DNA of 50,120 nt, from the NCBI GenBank assembly GCA_025201365.1, contig JAIXMF010000061.1, positions 1-50,120 on the forward strand, read 5' to 3'. A program made the translations under genes and the position numbers. A model generated the notes under the pieces. It did no database searches. It was given only the letters and a program-made list of their open reading frames with translations, and was not told the origin of the DNA. Positions 10,489 through 23,997 of the stretch are shown piece after piece. How positions within the stretch are numbered: position 1 is the first letter of the stretch; each line of letters begins with the position of its first letter. Source of the stretch: Syncephalis plumigaleata (lineage: Eukaryota > Zoopagomycota > Zoopagomycetes > Zoopagales > Piptocephalidaceae).

Positions 10489-11660
10489 ATGACTGCACAA
10501 GATTATGCTCATGAAGCGTTGTCACCGACAATGGCAGAGACACCATCAGCAACAGTAGCGACAACCCCCACTGCCACGACAAGGACAACACCAGAGGAGA
10601 GCACACTATCCTCGGCCGATTGGCGTGCCTTGTATGGTCCACCTATCGACCTTACTCGTGGTGCAGACAACATTGTCATTCCTCCTCAGTATCAGCTAAG
10701 CAGCCCGCCCATTACTTCTAGCCTCAATAGCACTGCAGCTTCTACTTCCTCTACTTCCTCTCCTGCTTCCTCCTCTTCTTCTTCTCCTTCAAACTTACAA
10801 TCTCAGGATGTATCACAGTCTCTTGCTCCGTCAGAAGTGACTACTAATAATGGTGGTAGGTGTGATATTAGCGTATAATTAGCGAAGAATATGCGCTGTG
10901 ATCATCATCATTATCGTTGTTATAATTGCTCGTTTACTTACATTTTATTCATTGTCAATCAATCATTCGATTAATTGTTATTATTCTCGTAGAAGCGGCA
11001 ACAGAAGAAACAGAAACAGATACGACATCAGTAAATAATCAACATTCCCGAGAAATTATTGTTATTGACGACGATGATGATGAAGATAATAGCAATAATA
11101 CAAACAACAATGTCAATACCAGCAGTCCAGCTATTATTAATTCAGCTGAATCGACCTCATCTGCACAGAGACGTAAACGATCACGCGATGACTCGATCAC
11201 CATTAGGGATAATGATTCAACAAAGCGAGTAAGATACCATGAACCACGTAGTATATTTGATAGTGCGTCTACCTTATCATCTGCCATCGCATCTACATCA
11301 ACAGTACATAGCACAATGTTACGACGTGAAACCTGTGATGCAGAGCCAAGTACCAGTGCAGCAGCAGCAGCGTCTACATCTACATCATCTACAACAACAT
11401 CTACAACAACATCATCCACACGACGAGTTATAGTACGTACTCGACGTACACCGCTTAAACCAATTATCTGTAGTATTTGCTGGGAGCCTCCAACCGGTCT
11501 AGGTACCACAAGCTGTGGACATATATTCTGTCGTGACTGTATTCTTACGGCATTGGATGCAAAGGCAGCATGTCCTATTTGTCGACGAAAACAAAAGGCT
11601 AACCAGTTGATTTTCCTAGAACTGAAACTACGACAACGTCCATCATCTACCGTTCAATAG
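10489..11660 (+). CDS. RING-finger protein with SUMO-interaction motif, Slx8/RNF4-like
   Basis: Exons 10489-10855 and 10993-11660, 344 residues. The first half is Ser/Thr/Pro-rich. Residues 143-149 read EIIVIDD followed by more Asp, a textbook SUMO-interaction motif (hydrophobic core plus acidic tail). The C-terminal C3HC4 RING uses C282, C285, C297, H299, C302, C305, C316 and C319, spaced C-x2-C-x11-C-x-H-x2-C-x2-C-x10-C-x2-C, and closely resembles RNF4/Slx8 (SCGHIFCRDCILTAL). This combination defines SUMO-targeted ubiquitin ligases, which ubiquitinate poly-SUMOylated nuclear proteins in genome maintenance. RNF4 usually has several SIMs; I see one clear one. It converges on the Nramp gene, with 153 bp between stops. 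Confidence 0.8.
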
Positions 11661-11813
11661 TCTAATTAATAACCACTGTATCCTGTCATTTGCTATTGTA
11701 ATCAATTTTTGATGTATATTAGATTTATTAATTAAATAAATTCGCATGAATACAATAAAAAGGAAGAAAAGGAAGATAAAGAAGAAGCTAAAGATATAAC
11801 AAAATATTTGTAT

Positions 11814-14082
11814 TTATGCTTCGCCATTTATAATACCTATCATCATATAAATATTCAAACCAATGAGAAGTGTAGCAATGGCACCACCCATTACGGCAAT
11901 AGGTATTGAGTTGGCGAAATGTGCATCGTCGTTAATATCATCCACGGAGGATGGATGATTCATTGTTGATTTCGATATGGTGCCGTACACTTTAGTCGCG
12001 ATAGACATGAACGATGTTCTCCTGCTTATATTACGAGGTGATGCAAGTGGTTCCATATAAATACTCTTACGTGAATGATGTTGAGCATGATTGTCATTAT
12101 TATCTAGTGGTTGAGTTCTACTATCACTACTATGAATTGAATGGCACATGATAGTTGCTTCAGGATCCACTTCATGCCTGGATGCACGATCATTATCGAT
12201 GTATTCGTGCGGCTGATGATCGCTTATCCCGCTTTCGATGGCGTTAATCGATGGAGTGGTCGATGACAGTGTCGTTGCTACCTGTTTACCCTTCTCCTTA
12301 TTCAAAGCAACGGGACGCATAATACGTTTCGAACTGGTGAACCATATTAATGGCACCATGGCAAATGGTAATTGGACACTTAAAGCCACCTGACTAATAA
12401 CTAGTAGATTTGTAATACCATCACGTCCAGCGATAATTGTCACGATTAACGCGGGAACAATGGCGCACGATCGTGTAACGATTCGACGCAACCACGGACG
12501 AATGGCCATGCCGACAAATCCCTCCATGACAATCTGACCGGTAAGTGTAGCGGTGAGCGTACTCGATTGACCTGCAATGAATAATGCCACGGCATAAATG
12601 GTCGCGGCTGCCATGCCCAAGTAACGGCCAATCAAGTGGTAAGCGTCGTATAGGTCAGCGGGATCAGCGTCGGTACCATCATCGGGTAGACGATTGTGGA
12701 AACCGCCGGCACCCACCACTAGAATGGCCGAGTTAATGAACAATGCCAATGATAGAGCGACTAGACAATCGAGTGCGGTAAGTTTAATCACCGTACAAAT
12801 CGAGTTGAACGTATCGTAGCCAGGTCGTCGTCGTCGCTGTTGCTGTTGTTGCTGCTGTTGTTGTTGTTGTTGTTGTTGTTGTCCTTCATTAGCACTGGTA
12901 GCGGTAACGGCATTGGTTTGACCCTCTAACGATGTATCATAATTGGGAGCCTCTTCTTGCGTAGGAAGAAACGCACGCGCTTGTACGATCGAGGAGTGCA
13001 AGTAGAGATTGTGCGGCATAACAGTGGCACCGACAATGCCCATGGCCAAGTAGATACGCTCGGGATCGGTGAATAGGACGGCTTCCGGTATGAAACCGCG
13101 TAGTACATCGGATATAGGTGCACCGACATAGGCGAGTTCCACCGAGAAACAAACACCAACGGCGGTGACCATTAGGATAATGAGCCATTCAAAAATACGA
13201 ACCGACTTGAGCGTGCCGTTCTGTCGATAGGCGAGTAGTAGAATAAGCACGTCAAAACCCATGATTATCACGCCAGCCGTTAATGGTACACCGAATAGTA
13301 GGTCCAAGGCAATGGCACTACCGATTACCTCGGCTAGATCAGTAGCAATGATGGCCAACTCGCAGATGATGTAGAGAAGCCAGTTAAGCCATGGTTTAAA
13401 CTCTTCACGACACATACGAGCAAGGTCCATGCCGGTGACAACACCCAATTTAATGGCTAGCACTTGCAAAAGACTGGCCGCAATGTTGGAAAAGAAGATG
13501 ACGGTAAGCAAGGAGTAGCCGAATTTCGAACCAGCTAATACGAAAATGAATAGCGTTAATCAACAATAGAGTGACTACTAGTTGTTTACCATAACAACTA
13601 ATGATAAACAGTGCTTACCTGCTAGATCGGTGGCCCAGTTACCGGGATCCATATAACCAACGGCAATGACTAAATTAAGTAAACCATAGAAAAAAGTGAC
13701 GTAACATCAAATGATCGTATTCTGTGGTTAGTTATCTATTCCGATATTACCCGAACATGCCCCGTAGATACTTACGATAGCCGGGTCCAACGAACGATAG
13801 GAATTGCTTGAGACGTTGCGTATTAAGACGTACCTGACGTCGAAATGTACTTTCATTCGTGGCATGTTGCGCTGGATAAGCATTGGCTTGATCAGGCTTC
13901 CCCGTAACGAGCGTGGAGTGAGTTCCCGTAGCAGCCATGGGCGAGGATAATGACGCGCGTAATAAGGTGCTCGGTCCAGTGGTAGGAGTAGTAGTAATGG
14001 AAGCTGGAGTTGTTGGAGTAGCGGTATTGGAATGAGCCGCGTTTCCAGACGGGCCAGAGGACGAGTGTGCCGACACTTCCAT
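11814..14082 (-). CDS. Nramp-family divalent metal transporter with canonical DPGN/MPH motifs
   Basis: Proton-coupled Mn2+/Fe2+ transporter family (Smf/DMT1). Exons on the minus strand: 14082-13776, 13669-13619, 13534-11814; 692 residues. TM1 carries GYMDPGNW (D110, N113), TM3 ATDLAEVIG (D185, E188) and TM6 VGATVMPHNLYLHSS (M292, H294): the metal-binding and proton-pathway residues of the family are intact. The conserved GQSSTLTATLTGQIVMEGF stretch of TM10 follows. A loop after TM6 contains a run of Gln followed by four Arg, and the C-terminal part has a long hydrophilic Ser/His-rich segment before a last membrane helix. The first 80 residues are Ser/Thr/Pro-rich and probably cytosolic. It may sit in the vacuolar, endosomal or plasma membrane; the sequence does not decide. 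Confidence 0.93.
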
Positions 14083-17000
14083 TAGCAGGAGGGATAAGTT
14101 GGGAATAAATAGGGTTACGTCGTATACGACTGGTATTAACTAGCTTATAGAGTTGAATGCAGGATACAAAAAGTAAATGCAAATGGGGAATTGGTTATTT
14201 TTGTCTTTACTGATTCGACAACTGCTAATACAGCGTATTTATATAAAAATAAATGCTACTACAATGTTTCAAGACAGATACTACTACTACTACTACTACT
14301 ACTACCTAGGAATGTAAGGCAAACTTGCGACACTATGACTTGTAAAGCTATCACAAGTGTATATGGTGAAGAGTGTCCTGTTTGGAATGAAGAAGTAATA
14401 GTAGTAGCAATAATAATGGTAATAAGAAAAAAAAGAGGAAAAGACAAGTACAAATGAGGTGCGCCCCTTTTAAGTGTAATCATAGAATAGCAACAAAAGT
14501 CATATTAACTATGATAATAATAACCATAATGGTACATCTTCTTTCTTCGTTCGTTCATTACACTATACTTGTAACTACTGGTCTAGTTGAAACATGCTAT
14601 ATATACACCTATGTGTATTATATTTGAAAACAGGATTGCTTATTAACTCGCTCAAATGAATGTGAAACACTCGATACATTCGTTTAGTTCAATTATCGAC
14701 TTGTTTGATGTCTTTTCATCTTGTACTTGAAATAAACACAGCAGGCTACACAGATTACTCTGCTTATGACATCTCGTACTAAATGATCCCATGTTAGGAT
14801 TATAACGGCTTGTGTTAGCGAGTAACGATGGTAGCACTTGTAATGCCGCAATGTGCCCAAATGTATCTGTTAGATAACTATTATTACAGCATTATCTATG
14901 GTTACGAAACAAGTTTGATGGTTACTACAGCCAAGCTGTTATGAATAATGATAATGATGATTATATTCTGCTTTATACAATAATTGCATTAAAGTAGGGT
15001 CATTTGTCTTCTTACTGTATCAAATGCTCGTCTATATATCATGATAATTGCTATACTTGTAGCGGCAAAGTGTGCCTGAAACAAATAAAGTGGCTCGAAC
15101 ATTATATGATGTTCAATCTGCATCCCTATGATAGGTGTTATTCCTGTTATGACGTACATCAAAATGGGGAGTTTGTACTACTCTATCATATTTATTGAAT
15201 GAATAAAAGTAACAATGATGATCTCCTGAAAACAGTGGAGTACATTTACTCAAAAGTCATTGTTGCCAAGTAGCATTAATGGTTATACATTCATAATTGT
15301 ATTAGTTGAGACCGTATTTACTATTCATGACATGATATCATTAATAGTTTACTATACTATAGAATCAAAATGCATGCTCATTTCTTTAGTCGATATTTAC
15401 TGAACAATTATGGGGCATGTCATTTCCATCTCCATAAAGGATTATTGTCCATTTACGCTTGTTGTATATTAAGGAACAAACGCGGAACCTGCTATCGATC
15501 TGGCCTGGAACGGAATTCTAATCGCTCATTATTCGTTATGACCATTGGCACGCGGACCTGCTAAGCATCAACGTCTAATGAAGCAAGGCCTAATAATGCC
15601 ATGTCCATTTCGGGTGAACCAACACGAATGATGACCATGTGTAGTAGGCATCCTCCTCAATGTGGCGAATGTATGTGTGAATATGTGTGTAAATACGTGT
15701 TTGTATACGCATAGATTTGTCCAATTTGCCTAATAACCGGAATTATGTGTTTGTCTACCGCTTTCATCTATCACTCTCTCTCACCTCAACTCTTTCTTGC
15801 TCGCTCTCTCACTCGCTCTCTCTCTTGCTTTCTCGTTTTCTATCTCTCTCTTGCTCTCTCTTTCTTTGCTCTACTCTATCTACTCCACTTTCTCGTCCAT
15901 TATTGTTTACACTCGCCGTTGTTAATTGCGTGCGTGTGCGTGTTTGTGTATCTCGCGTGCAGTTTAGTTTCGCGTAATTATTGTCCCCCCTTCCTATTTG
16001 TGCCATTCAACGGCTGAATCTCCTTGGACGTATTTCTTACTTCTTTTTACTATTACTACTAGCGGTAATCATTTATTAGTTTTTATTATTATAGTCTATT
16101 ATTACTATTGTCCTTAGTATTACTATTATTAACTATTTACACCGTCTTCATCACTTTCATTTCCTTATTATAACAAACGGTTACTGTCCTCTACCTACGG
16201 TGTGTATTTGTTGTTTTAATATACAAAAAGTCTAGTTCTTTGATTTTGCTCATTACGTATGTATTTTGGTGTCGAGTAGAGATGAGGCATAAACAACTCG
16301 TAACACTGTGCCTTGCTTGTTTTCTACACGGGTGCCATAAGCATACCACTATTATTTCTTCTACTAACTACTTATTTCATTACTATTGATATTTCTCCAC
16401 TTTATTATTTGTAGTTTTATTTGAACGCTTAGAATATCTATTTGTTGCCATTATCATTTCAAGGTAAGCATTATTTGATATGGAAAGTACATTTATGGCG
16501 TGTATATTTGTATGTGCGGGAGTGTAGTGAATGATCATCATTGTAATATCACTATTATTGCATATGACATATCTATCTGAATCTAGGACCAATATTTGTA
16601 GTTATCAGTTATTAGAAACAATATACTTTTGTTCTTATTTCACGTATATGATGGTAAATTGGATTTGCTTCACGTGACATAATGAGAAGATGCGTTCCAT
16701 CTTTTCTTTATTACTACAAAGATATAGAAGGGATATCCACTACAGAAACGTTTCAAGTGTGCACATCATTTCTTAAGCATGGCAGAAACTGGCCTATTCT
16801 CCTAAGGATCTCTGACTAATAAGTGAATCAAGGTGAAGAAGAGTTGTTGCTTTGTTAGTGGCGTGCATGTGTATGAATGCGATTGGCATCATTCTGTTAC
16901 TTCATTGTTAATCGTCGGTGTGCTTTTCATTGTGTGATAGTGCTTTTATTGCTACTTTATCGCTACTCTTATCGCTACTACTACTACTACTACTAGTGTT

Positions 17001-18484
17001 GTTTCTTTTTACTTCTTTTTCATTCAAGTTCTTATTAGACGCACTTTGAATCAAAGTATGTAGACGGGATATGAATGTAATGCTATGTAGTTTAGGCCCA
17101 ACATTCATGACTACAACGAGTATAATAATAACCATGAATATGACTGGCCTAAGCTGTTTTACTCGAGTTTCAGTATACTGCACTGAATACACTCTCATTT
17201 ATGGTGCGGTAATATGAGTAGCCTAATTTTACAAGTAGAGCGGATATATCTACTATAGCCATTTCTTTGCCACCAATAATGATGTAAACTCATGGATATA
17301 CACTCGTAGAATACTGGTGGCAATTTCCTTTTCTTTCTCGCTCGCTCGTTCGCTTGCTTGAACAGATTTCCTTTCTAATGCGAATGATCATACCACACTT
17401 TATCTCTCCACATTCCTAATCGCCATCTTAAGCGAGCCGATTTCTATTTCTAGTTGAGCGTGGCAGTGTGTGTGTGCGTGCATTGTGTTGACCACAATCT
17501 CCTTTTTCTTTTTGATGAGTAAACTATGATTTCTTAGTTTTTCGTCCTACTATTTTCTCGCTTTCCTCTCTCGCTTTCTCTCTCTCTCTTCTTCCCCTTA
17601 TTCCTTCCAGTGTTCCCGTGTCGTCCGCTCACATCAATCCACACAACACGCATATACACCATTCATCCACATTTCACCTTTCAACCGTTTTTTTCCTCCT
17701 CCTCTGGCCTGCTTTTTTCCTGTAACTTTGTCGGTAAAAATTCAGACCCACTGACAGCTGCGTGCGTGGCTTTTAGCGTGTGCTGTTCTAGTAGTCGGTT
17801 TCCACATCTCTTCTCTTTAAACTCGTTTACTTTTTTCATATTGACTTTAGCCCATCTGACGGCTGTTCTCGCGCTTACTACTACAAGAATATTACACTTT
17901 CGTTTATTACAGACCATTGCTATTTTACTTTCTTACTACTACTATTTTATTACATCTTTGTTCTGGAAACAGCGCTTCTGCCTTAAACTCATCAATTATA
18001 TTTGCGTGTCTTACCATAGGCTATTGCTTTATCGCTTATTCCCTTGAATACACTCGTATTGCACAGGTGGGATCTAGGCACTATATATATAGATATATAG
18101 ATAGATATGCGAATATGAATGTGTATGCGTGTGTATGCTGTATTATTGGTCATCTTTCAAAATAGCTCTACTCATTATCCTAAATATCGATAATGCAGAT
18201 TATTGCATATACACATTTGGTCTAGCTTTTGTGTGTTTGTGTGTGTCTATGTAGATATCTATGTATGTTATGATTGATACAATTGAACAACAACACCCTG
18301 GCTAAAGATGATGGATGTGGCGGTTACAGGTCTAAAACTGTTTCCGTCAACACACCCTGTGTTTTATCTCTTGACATACATTCAGCCATCATCTACATTA
18401 AGGAGAATCCTCGCAACTAACATAGTATTAATCATCTTGTTTGCCATTATCATCTAGATTACTTTCTATTGATTTCTTTTAATC
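14083..18484. other. 4.4-kb intergenic region between divergent Nramp and Ras genes
   Basis: No supported gene on either strand. Short frames lack domains, codon bias and flanking splice structure. It contains a (CTA)n run at 14281-14305 and pyrimidine-rich tracts at about 15770-15895 and 17560-17600. The latter are typical of 5' untranslated or promoter regions in AT-rich fungi and probably belong to the Ras transcription unit. No tRNA-like B box in a foldable context was found. Confidence 0.5.
15757..15895 (+). repeat. CT-rich low-complexity tract
   Basis: Almost pure pyrimidine, made of CTCTCT/CTTTCT units on the plus strand. It is open in two frames by composition only. Confidence 0.7.
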
Positions 18485-19564
18485 ATGGCCTCTAAAGCAC
18501 AATTTCTTCGGGAGTATAAGCTCGTTGTAGTTGGTGGTGGTGGTAAGTACTAAAGAAGAATGAATTAAGTAGAGAATAGGAGTGTGATGAGTTATAAGCT
18601 TTTGACATCCCCTACTCTAACTGAAATGATAAGCTGAACAATAATAGCTAATTACATCAATCCATGTCGTTTTTATTATTCTATTCCACTTCATAATCAC
18701 TACTACTACTATTACTACTACTATGAATAATAATATAGGTGTTGGTAAATCGGCTCTGACCATTCAATTCATTCAGTCTCACTTTGTTGATGAGTACGAT
18801 CCAACGATTGAAGGTACGTCACATACATATTACGCTAATAATTGCATAATATTCACTAGTATTAATATATTAATACCATCATTACAATCATCATCATCAT
18901 AATAGATTCCTATCGTAAGCAATGTGTGATTGACGATGAAGTCGCATTGCTGGATGTACTTGATACTGCCGGTCAGGAAGAATACAGGTAAGTAAACTTG
19001 GTAATTACTACAAAAAATATATAAACTAATCACCATCATTGTCGTGATGTTCCTTTTTCTAGTGCAATGCGTGAACAATATATGCGTTCAGGCGAAGGTT
19101 TCCTACTAGTCTACAGCATTACCGCTCGTGATTCCTATGAGGAAATCGCCACCTTCCACCAGCAAATCTTGCGTGTCAAGGACAAGGACTTTTTTCCAAT
19201 GATTGTCGTTGGTAATAAGTGCGATCTCGAAGCAGAGCGTCAAGTATCTAATCAAGGTGGGTGGCATATTTAGATAGTATACGAGACAATGATACATTAT
19301 TTTATTTATGCTAAACGTGTACATTTGCGTAATTCTCCTCCGATTATAGAGGGACGCGATCTTGCCAAGCATTGGCGATGCCAGTTCATCGAGACTTCCG
19401 CTAAACAGAAAATTAATGTCGACGAGGCATTCTACTTTTTGGTGCGTGAAATCCGACGATTCACAGCCGCATCCTCTCCTAATGGCGGTGGCGCAGCCGA
19501 TGGATCTCGTCCCGATGGCCACAACGAGGACAACGATGGCTGCGGTTGCTGCGTTGTAATGTAA
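18485..19564 (+). CDS. ras1: Ras GTPase
   Basis: Small GTPase that relays growth and nutrient signals to adenylate cyclase or MAP-kinase pathways in fungi. Exons 18485-18542, 18739-18813, 18906-18987, 19063-19256, 19350-19564; 207 residues. The P-loop GGGGVGKS is split by intron 1. Switch I is YDPTIEDSYRK and switch [18 protein letters not shown] (unmutated Gln). NKCD and ETSAK are the guanine-specificity motifs. The tail ends [12 protein letters not shown] box CVVM for farnesylation, with neighbouring Cys residues as likely palmitoylation sites. No residue suggests constitutive activation. The effector region and [18 protein letters not shown] match fungal Ras1/Ras2 rather than Rap or Rheb. 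Confidence 0.96.
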
Positions 19565-21021
19565 AACGCTCTACACACACACGCACACTGCTGCGTATAT
19601 TTATGGGTGATGGATGGAACGCTTCTTGGATTAAAAATGGTCGATACACGCGCATATCATCGTGTTTGCTTATTCGCTTATTCTCTCGCTCGCTCACTCG
19701 CTCGTTTGCTCGTGTCTCCTATTTGTGCCGTTACACCAACCATACATGCATCAATAACAAAGAGTGGTGCCTAATAATTATCAATATACTGCGCAATACC
19801 TCCTCCCTCTTATGTATCGATGCGCATTCTTCCTATATTCTCGTCTTTTTTTGTTGATCGTCGTTGTCGTCGTTGTCGTTATCGTTACCGTTGTCATTTT
19901 GTTGAAGTGTAGTAGGACGTCTCTCTCTCTCTCTCTCTCTCTTATTAATATCTCGACAGCTAGCTATACTATTGCATGTTCCTTTGTGAAACGAGAACAA
20001 TGTGTTGTATGAAATACTATACTGTTGATAATCAGTACACAACTGCTTTACACTTCAACTATTTTTCTTTATCATCTAGAATGTTTAAATGTCAATGTCA
20101 ATGTCAGTGTGTAATTACAACGTATTATTACTATTGCTACTAGGGCAATCATAGCACACAGGTATACGGCGTTATCTTGCGTAAATGATATCAAATTGTG
20201 AGGATCATCTAACTAGAGCACACTCTTACGGATATTTGGTAATTATCTAATGAACTATATCGTGTACCACCATTACGCCTAGTAGTATCTCGCTAGCATG
20301 AAGATCGATCTATAGGCTTAAATGGACATGGACATGGACACCGGTTCTGTACCGAGAAATCATCGATTAACAACACTAATGCAATCATGGTTCCTTAATC
20401 ATCTCTCCTTTTTTTGCCAGTTGGATTATCATCCAGATTTCTTTTGTATATATGTTACGATTATTGGAAAGAAAACCTGCATCTCCTTTATTATATGAAT
20501 ATGGCCCCTTTTCTATACAAATAAACACAAATAAACACAGATACATATACCTATACATACCTATATGACCTCATTCCCCTTTTTCTACTGTTTACTAATG
20601 AATAAGCATGTTTAAGGGGGAATGAACGAGTAAGATTTGTTTGTAGTATGGTCAATTAGGACCGACAAATAGTGCATTGGTGTGTCTAATGCTAGTCTAG
20701 TCGTGAATATTTCATGTATCATTTGATGAGCACAGACTTGCGAGGCATTCTGCTATCGTCTACGGTACATGTCTGACTGCTAGCGCTGTCGCTCCTTCTT
20801 TGCTCTCCTGTGCCTTCCGCGTATAATATTATAGAACTATCGCTATAGTTTATTAACTATACTATCGCTATTTGTATATCATTGTTAAACAATTCATACG
20901 AGAGATATATCTATTTATCGGTTAAAACAGTACTGGACCGTGTAGGCAACTATTGAGATATATCGTTTTCTTTTATTTTCCGCGGTTCAATTCGAAGCAA
21001 ATAAAGCTATACGTGAATGCC
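19565..21021. other. Intergenic spacer downstream of Ras
   Basis: 3' UTR of Ras, then AT-rich spacer. A (TC)n microsatellite lies at about 19920-19941. No gene seen; the second Nramp begins at the first in-frame ATG, 21022. Confidence 0.5.
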
Positions 21022-23997
21022 ATGTTTCCATCAAAGGATGACGATGGAACACCGGCTCATACCGGTCGTCGTACACCTAGCCAACTGGAGATGATGTCGG
21101 CATCCACGCCCAGCACAGTAGTGCAGTCGGGTATGTTTACATCGGGCACGTTTGGACCTAGATCAGATGCAGTGTCCTCGCCAAACATCCTCATCGACAC
21201 GAATGCAGCTAGTATAGCCGCTGCCAATGTGGCAGCATCGATGACTCGTTCATTGTCGAATATATCGAGTAGAGTGTCCGCTGATGTGGTGGCACACGAT
21301 GCAACGCTTACCTCTCATAATTGGCCGAAATCCGTCAAATCTCCCTTATTATCGAGGAGTGTAGTTGACGACCCAAACAATACTACCTTCGTGTCAAGTC
21401 AGGGATTGTGTATTAGTTATTCGAACGCGTCATGTCCCACGAACACGGAACACGTCAACTCCCCCGTGCCCGGTAATGACCCGGTCACTAGTCCCACTCA
21501 TAATGTCGTACACATGACAAGTGTATCTAGTCCCGTGCATCCACGCCACGGATCTTTCGACAATGACGCCGTGGCAATCGTTGATGCTGAAGCGATACCG
21601 GCAGCAATGGGTATAGCTATAGATGGATCCAATGCATCCATTGCGAATGACAAGACGAACACCAATCCTAACAAGGAACGAGTACAACACTTCCTACGTC
21701 GGCAGTGCGGCCAGCGTGACGGCAGTGTCAGCTCGTTGCTCGATTCGCAAAGTCGAACATTGTCTGGTTGGCCCAACTCTTGTCAAAGTGTCCCGAGTAG
21801 TCAGAGCAGTAGCACTTATAATCCACGCGCGTCTTTCACTAGCTACTGGCAACGAGGAAGTAAACAAAGTACACGGGAAGATACAGGAGATTCATTCACA
21901 CTTTCTCTACGACAATTTCTGTCCCTTTCAGGACCTGGTTTTTGTAAGTCAATAATAATAATAATAATAATAATACTAGTAATAATAATAATAACGATTG
22001 CGCCATATTCATACAGTGATAGCTATGGGTTACCTAAATCCAGGCCATTGGACAATTACGATGGCGGGTAAGATGATGATGATAGTCATGCTCTATGATA
22101 TATATATGTCTAACAACGTTTTATTACTTTTTGATTAGTTGCGTCAAGCGTCGGTTACGCTCTTATACCTGTGCTCCTCATGGCTAACTTATGCGCTTGT
22201 CTCTTCCAATCGATGACTATGCGTTTAGGCTTGGTTACCGGACAGGATTTGGCGGAAATGTGTCGTCGTGAATTTCCAAAATGGATCCACTGGCCGATCT
22301 ACGTCATGAATGAGCTTGGCATATTGGCCCTTGCGCTGACGGAAGTGCTAAGCAGTGCCATTGCTTTAGAGCTACTTACCGGTCTGCCACTACCTATCGC
22401 TGTTGGCATTACTAGTTTGGGTGCGTTTGCTCTATCGCTTGCCTATCAACCCAATAAGAATCGCTGGTCCATTCGAGTTGCCTGCTACTTGGCGGCAGTC
22501 ATGTTGTTTGCAGTCGTTATATGCCTGAGTATCATACTATCGCGTGCACACCCGAAACTGAATGAAATCATGCTGGAGTCACTACCGGATGGTACATTAA
22601 TCCAAACGAATCAAGGTCGATTCTTTATAATTATGGCGCTTGTTGGCGCTACTGTCATGCCGCATAATTTATTCTTACATTCGCATTTGGCGAAGATGCA
22701 ATCAATCGAGTTGGACTTTTCATCAAACCAGGTGAAGACCAATTCAATTGGTATCGTTCATTACCATAACTTGCCAAGCTGTGATGGTCGAAAGCAACCG
22801 CTAGCGCTGGAAAATGACGCACCACAAGGAAAACCCATGTCTATACGTCGTGTCGCGTGTTACTCAATTATTAGTACAACGTTAGCCCTATTCATTGCAT
22901 TATTATGCAATCTATTCGTGACCGTTATAGCAGGTACCACATTCTACGGGCAACACGAAGGAGTAGTACACCAAGCAGCGGGTGAAAGGGTCAATCCGAT
23001 TGAACGCACCAAAAATGCCGATCTATACAATGTCTATCAATTGATGAGCGTGCAACTAAGTGGTAATGCGGCCGTACTATTTGCGATAGTCCTGCTTATT
23101 GTGTCGCAGTGTGGAGTGATTACAACTGCCATTACCGGTGAAATTGTATTCGATGGATTCATTCGGTGGCGATGTTCCCCCGCCATACGACGTCTAGTTA
23201 CTCGTGCATGCACACTACTGCCTGCTATATCGATTGCCGCGATCGTTGGACGCGAAGGTGCCACGCAATTATTACTCGCAAGCCATGTGATACTTGGTAT
23301 ACAATTACCGTTCGCAGTACTTCCGCTGATATGGCTTACGGGTAAAACTCGAGTAATGCGATTAGTAACACGTAATGTCATGCAACATAATAGTACGAAT
23401 GTGTCGCCTACGGTGATTGTATCCTCACCGGAAGCTACCTATCAGCCATACGCGGACGAAGCACCATGCTTGCCTCAATTCCACAAATCCATTGTCGACG
23501 GTAGCGGCAATTTCTATGGACAACAAAGTATTGCCGTGAAAAATAGAGTACCATTATTGCAAGCGATTACCAAGGAGATACTATTCGATCAAGAGGAGGA
23601 GATGCAACAGTTAAACCTGGATAACGATCTTGATACATCCAAGATGTCGTCGGCAATGGAGAGTGCAGCACGCCAAAGTAGTCAGATCACGCGTCCGTAC
23701 GACACATCAATGGGAAGTCAGAATGAGGGGTCGACCAGCATTCTGCGACGTAATTCGATTCTAAATACCATCGGTACAAATAGACGATCGCACTATAAGC
23801 GTTGCAGCCACAATCATAATAATAATAATGGAATCGAGATAGGGTACAAGCTGTCGAATCATCATAATGGTAGCAAGTATGATGACTCAGAAATACCGGT
23901 AAAAGAAGTCTACGCCAATGCTCTATGGCAACAAATAATAGGATGGATGATTGGTTTGATCATTTCAGCTATTAGTATTACAATCATTATTACATAA
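21022..23997 (+). CDS. Divergent Nramp-family protein with NPGH in place of DPGN
   Basis: Exons 21022-21943, 22017-22067, 22139-23997; 943 residues. The 51-nt middle exon and both phase-1 intron positions are identical to those of the Nramp gene at 14082-11814, so the two are paralogs. A hydrophilic N-terminal extension of about 300 residues precedes the membrane domain. TM1 reads GYLNPGHW (N315, H318), where the family has DPGN, the metal-coordinating Asp and Asn. In TM3 the proton-pathway Asp is replaced by A390, while E393 is kept. TM6 keeps MPH (M498, H500). TM10 reads VSQCGVITTAITGEIVFDGF instead of GQSST. The fold is Nramp; substrate and coupling are probably changed. The C-terminal loop is long and hydrophilic, ending in one last membrane helix. 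Confidence 0.9.
21954..21993 (+). repeat. (AAT)n microsatellite in intron 1
   Basis: Run of AAT/ATA units inside the first intron of the divergent Nramp gene, just after the GTAAGT donor. Confidence 0.75.

Noticed and set aside
15717-16017. Two overlapping Leu/Ser-rich plus-strand frames in the CT-rich tract
   Set aside because: Open purely because CT repeats lack stops; both frames encode the same low complexity and no splice-bounded structure exists.
17610-18165. 145-residue Phe/Ser/Leu-rich frame upstream of Ras
   Set aside because: Pyrimidine-rich 5' region of Ras; composition explains the frame and no family is recognised.
20983-20996. GGTTCAATTCG, which resembles a tRNA B box
   Set aside because: No A box at the right distance and the flanks cannot form a T arm or acceptor stem.
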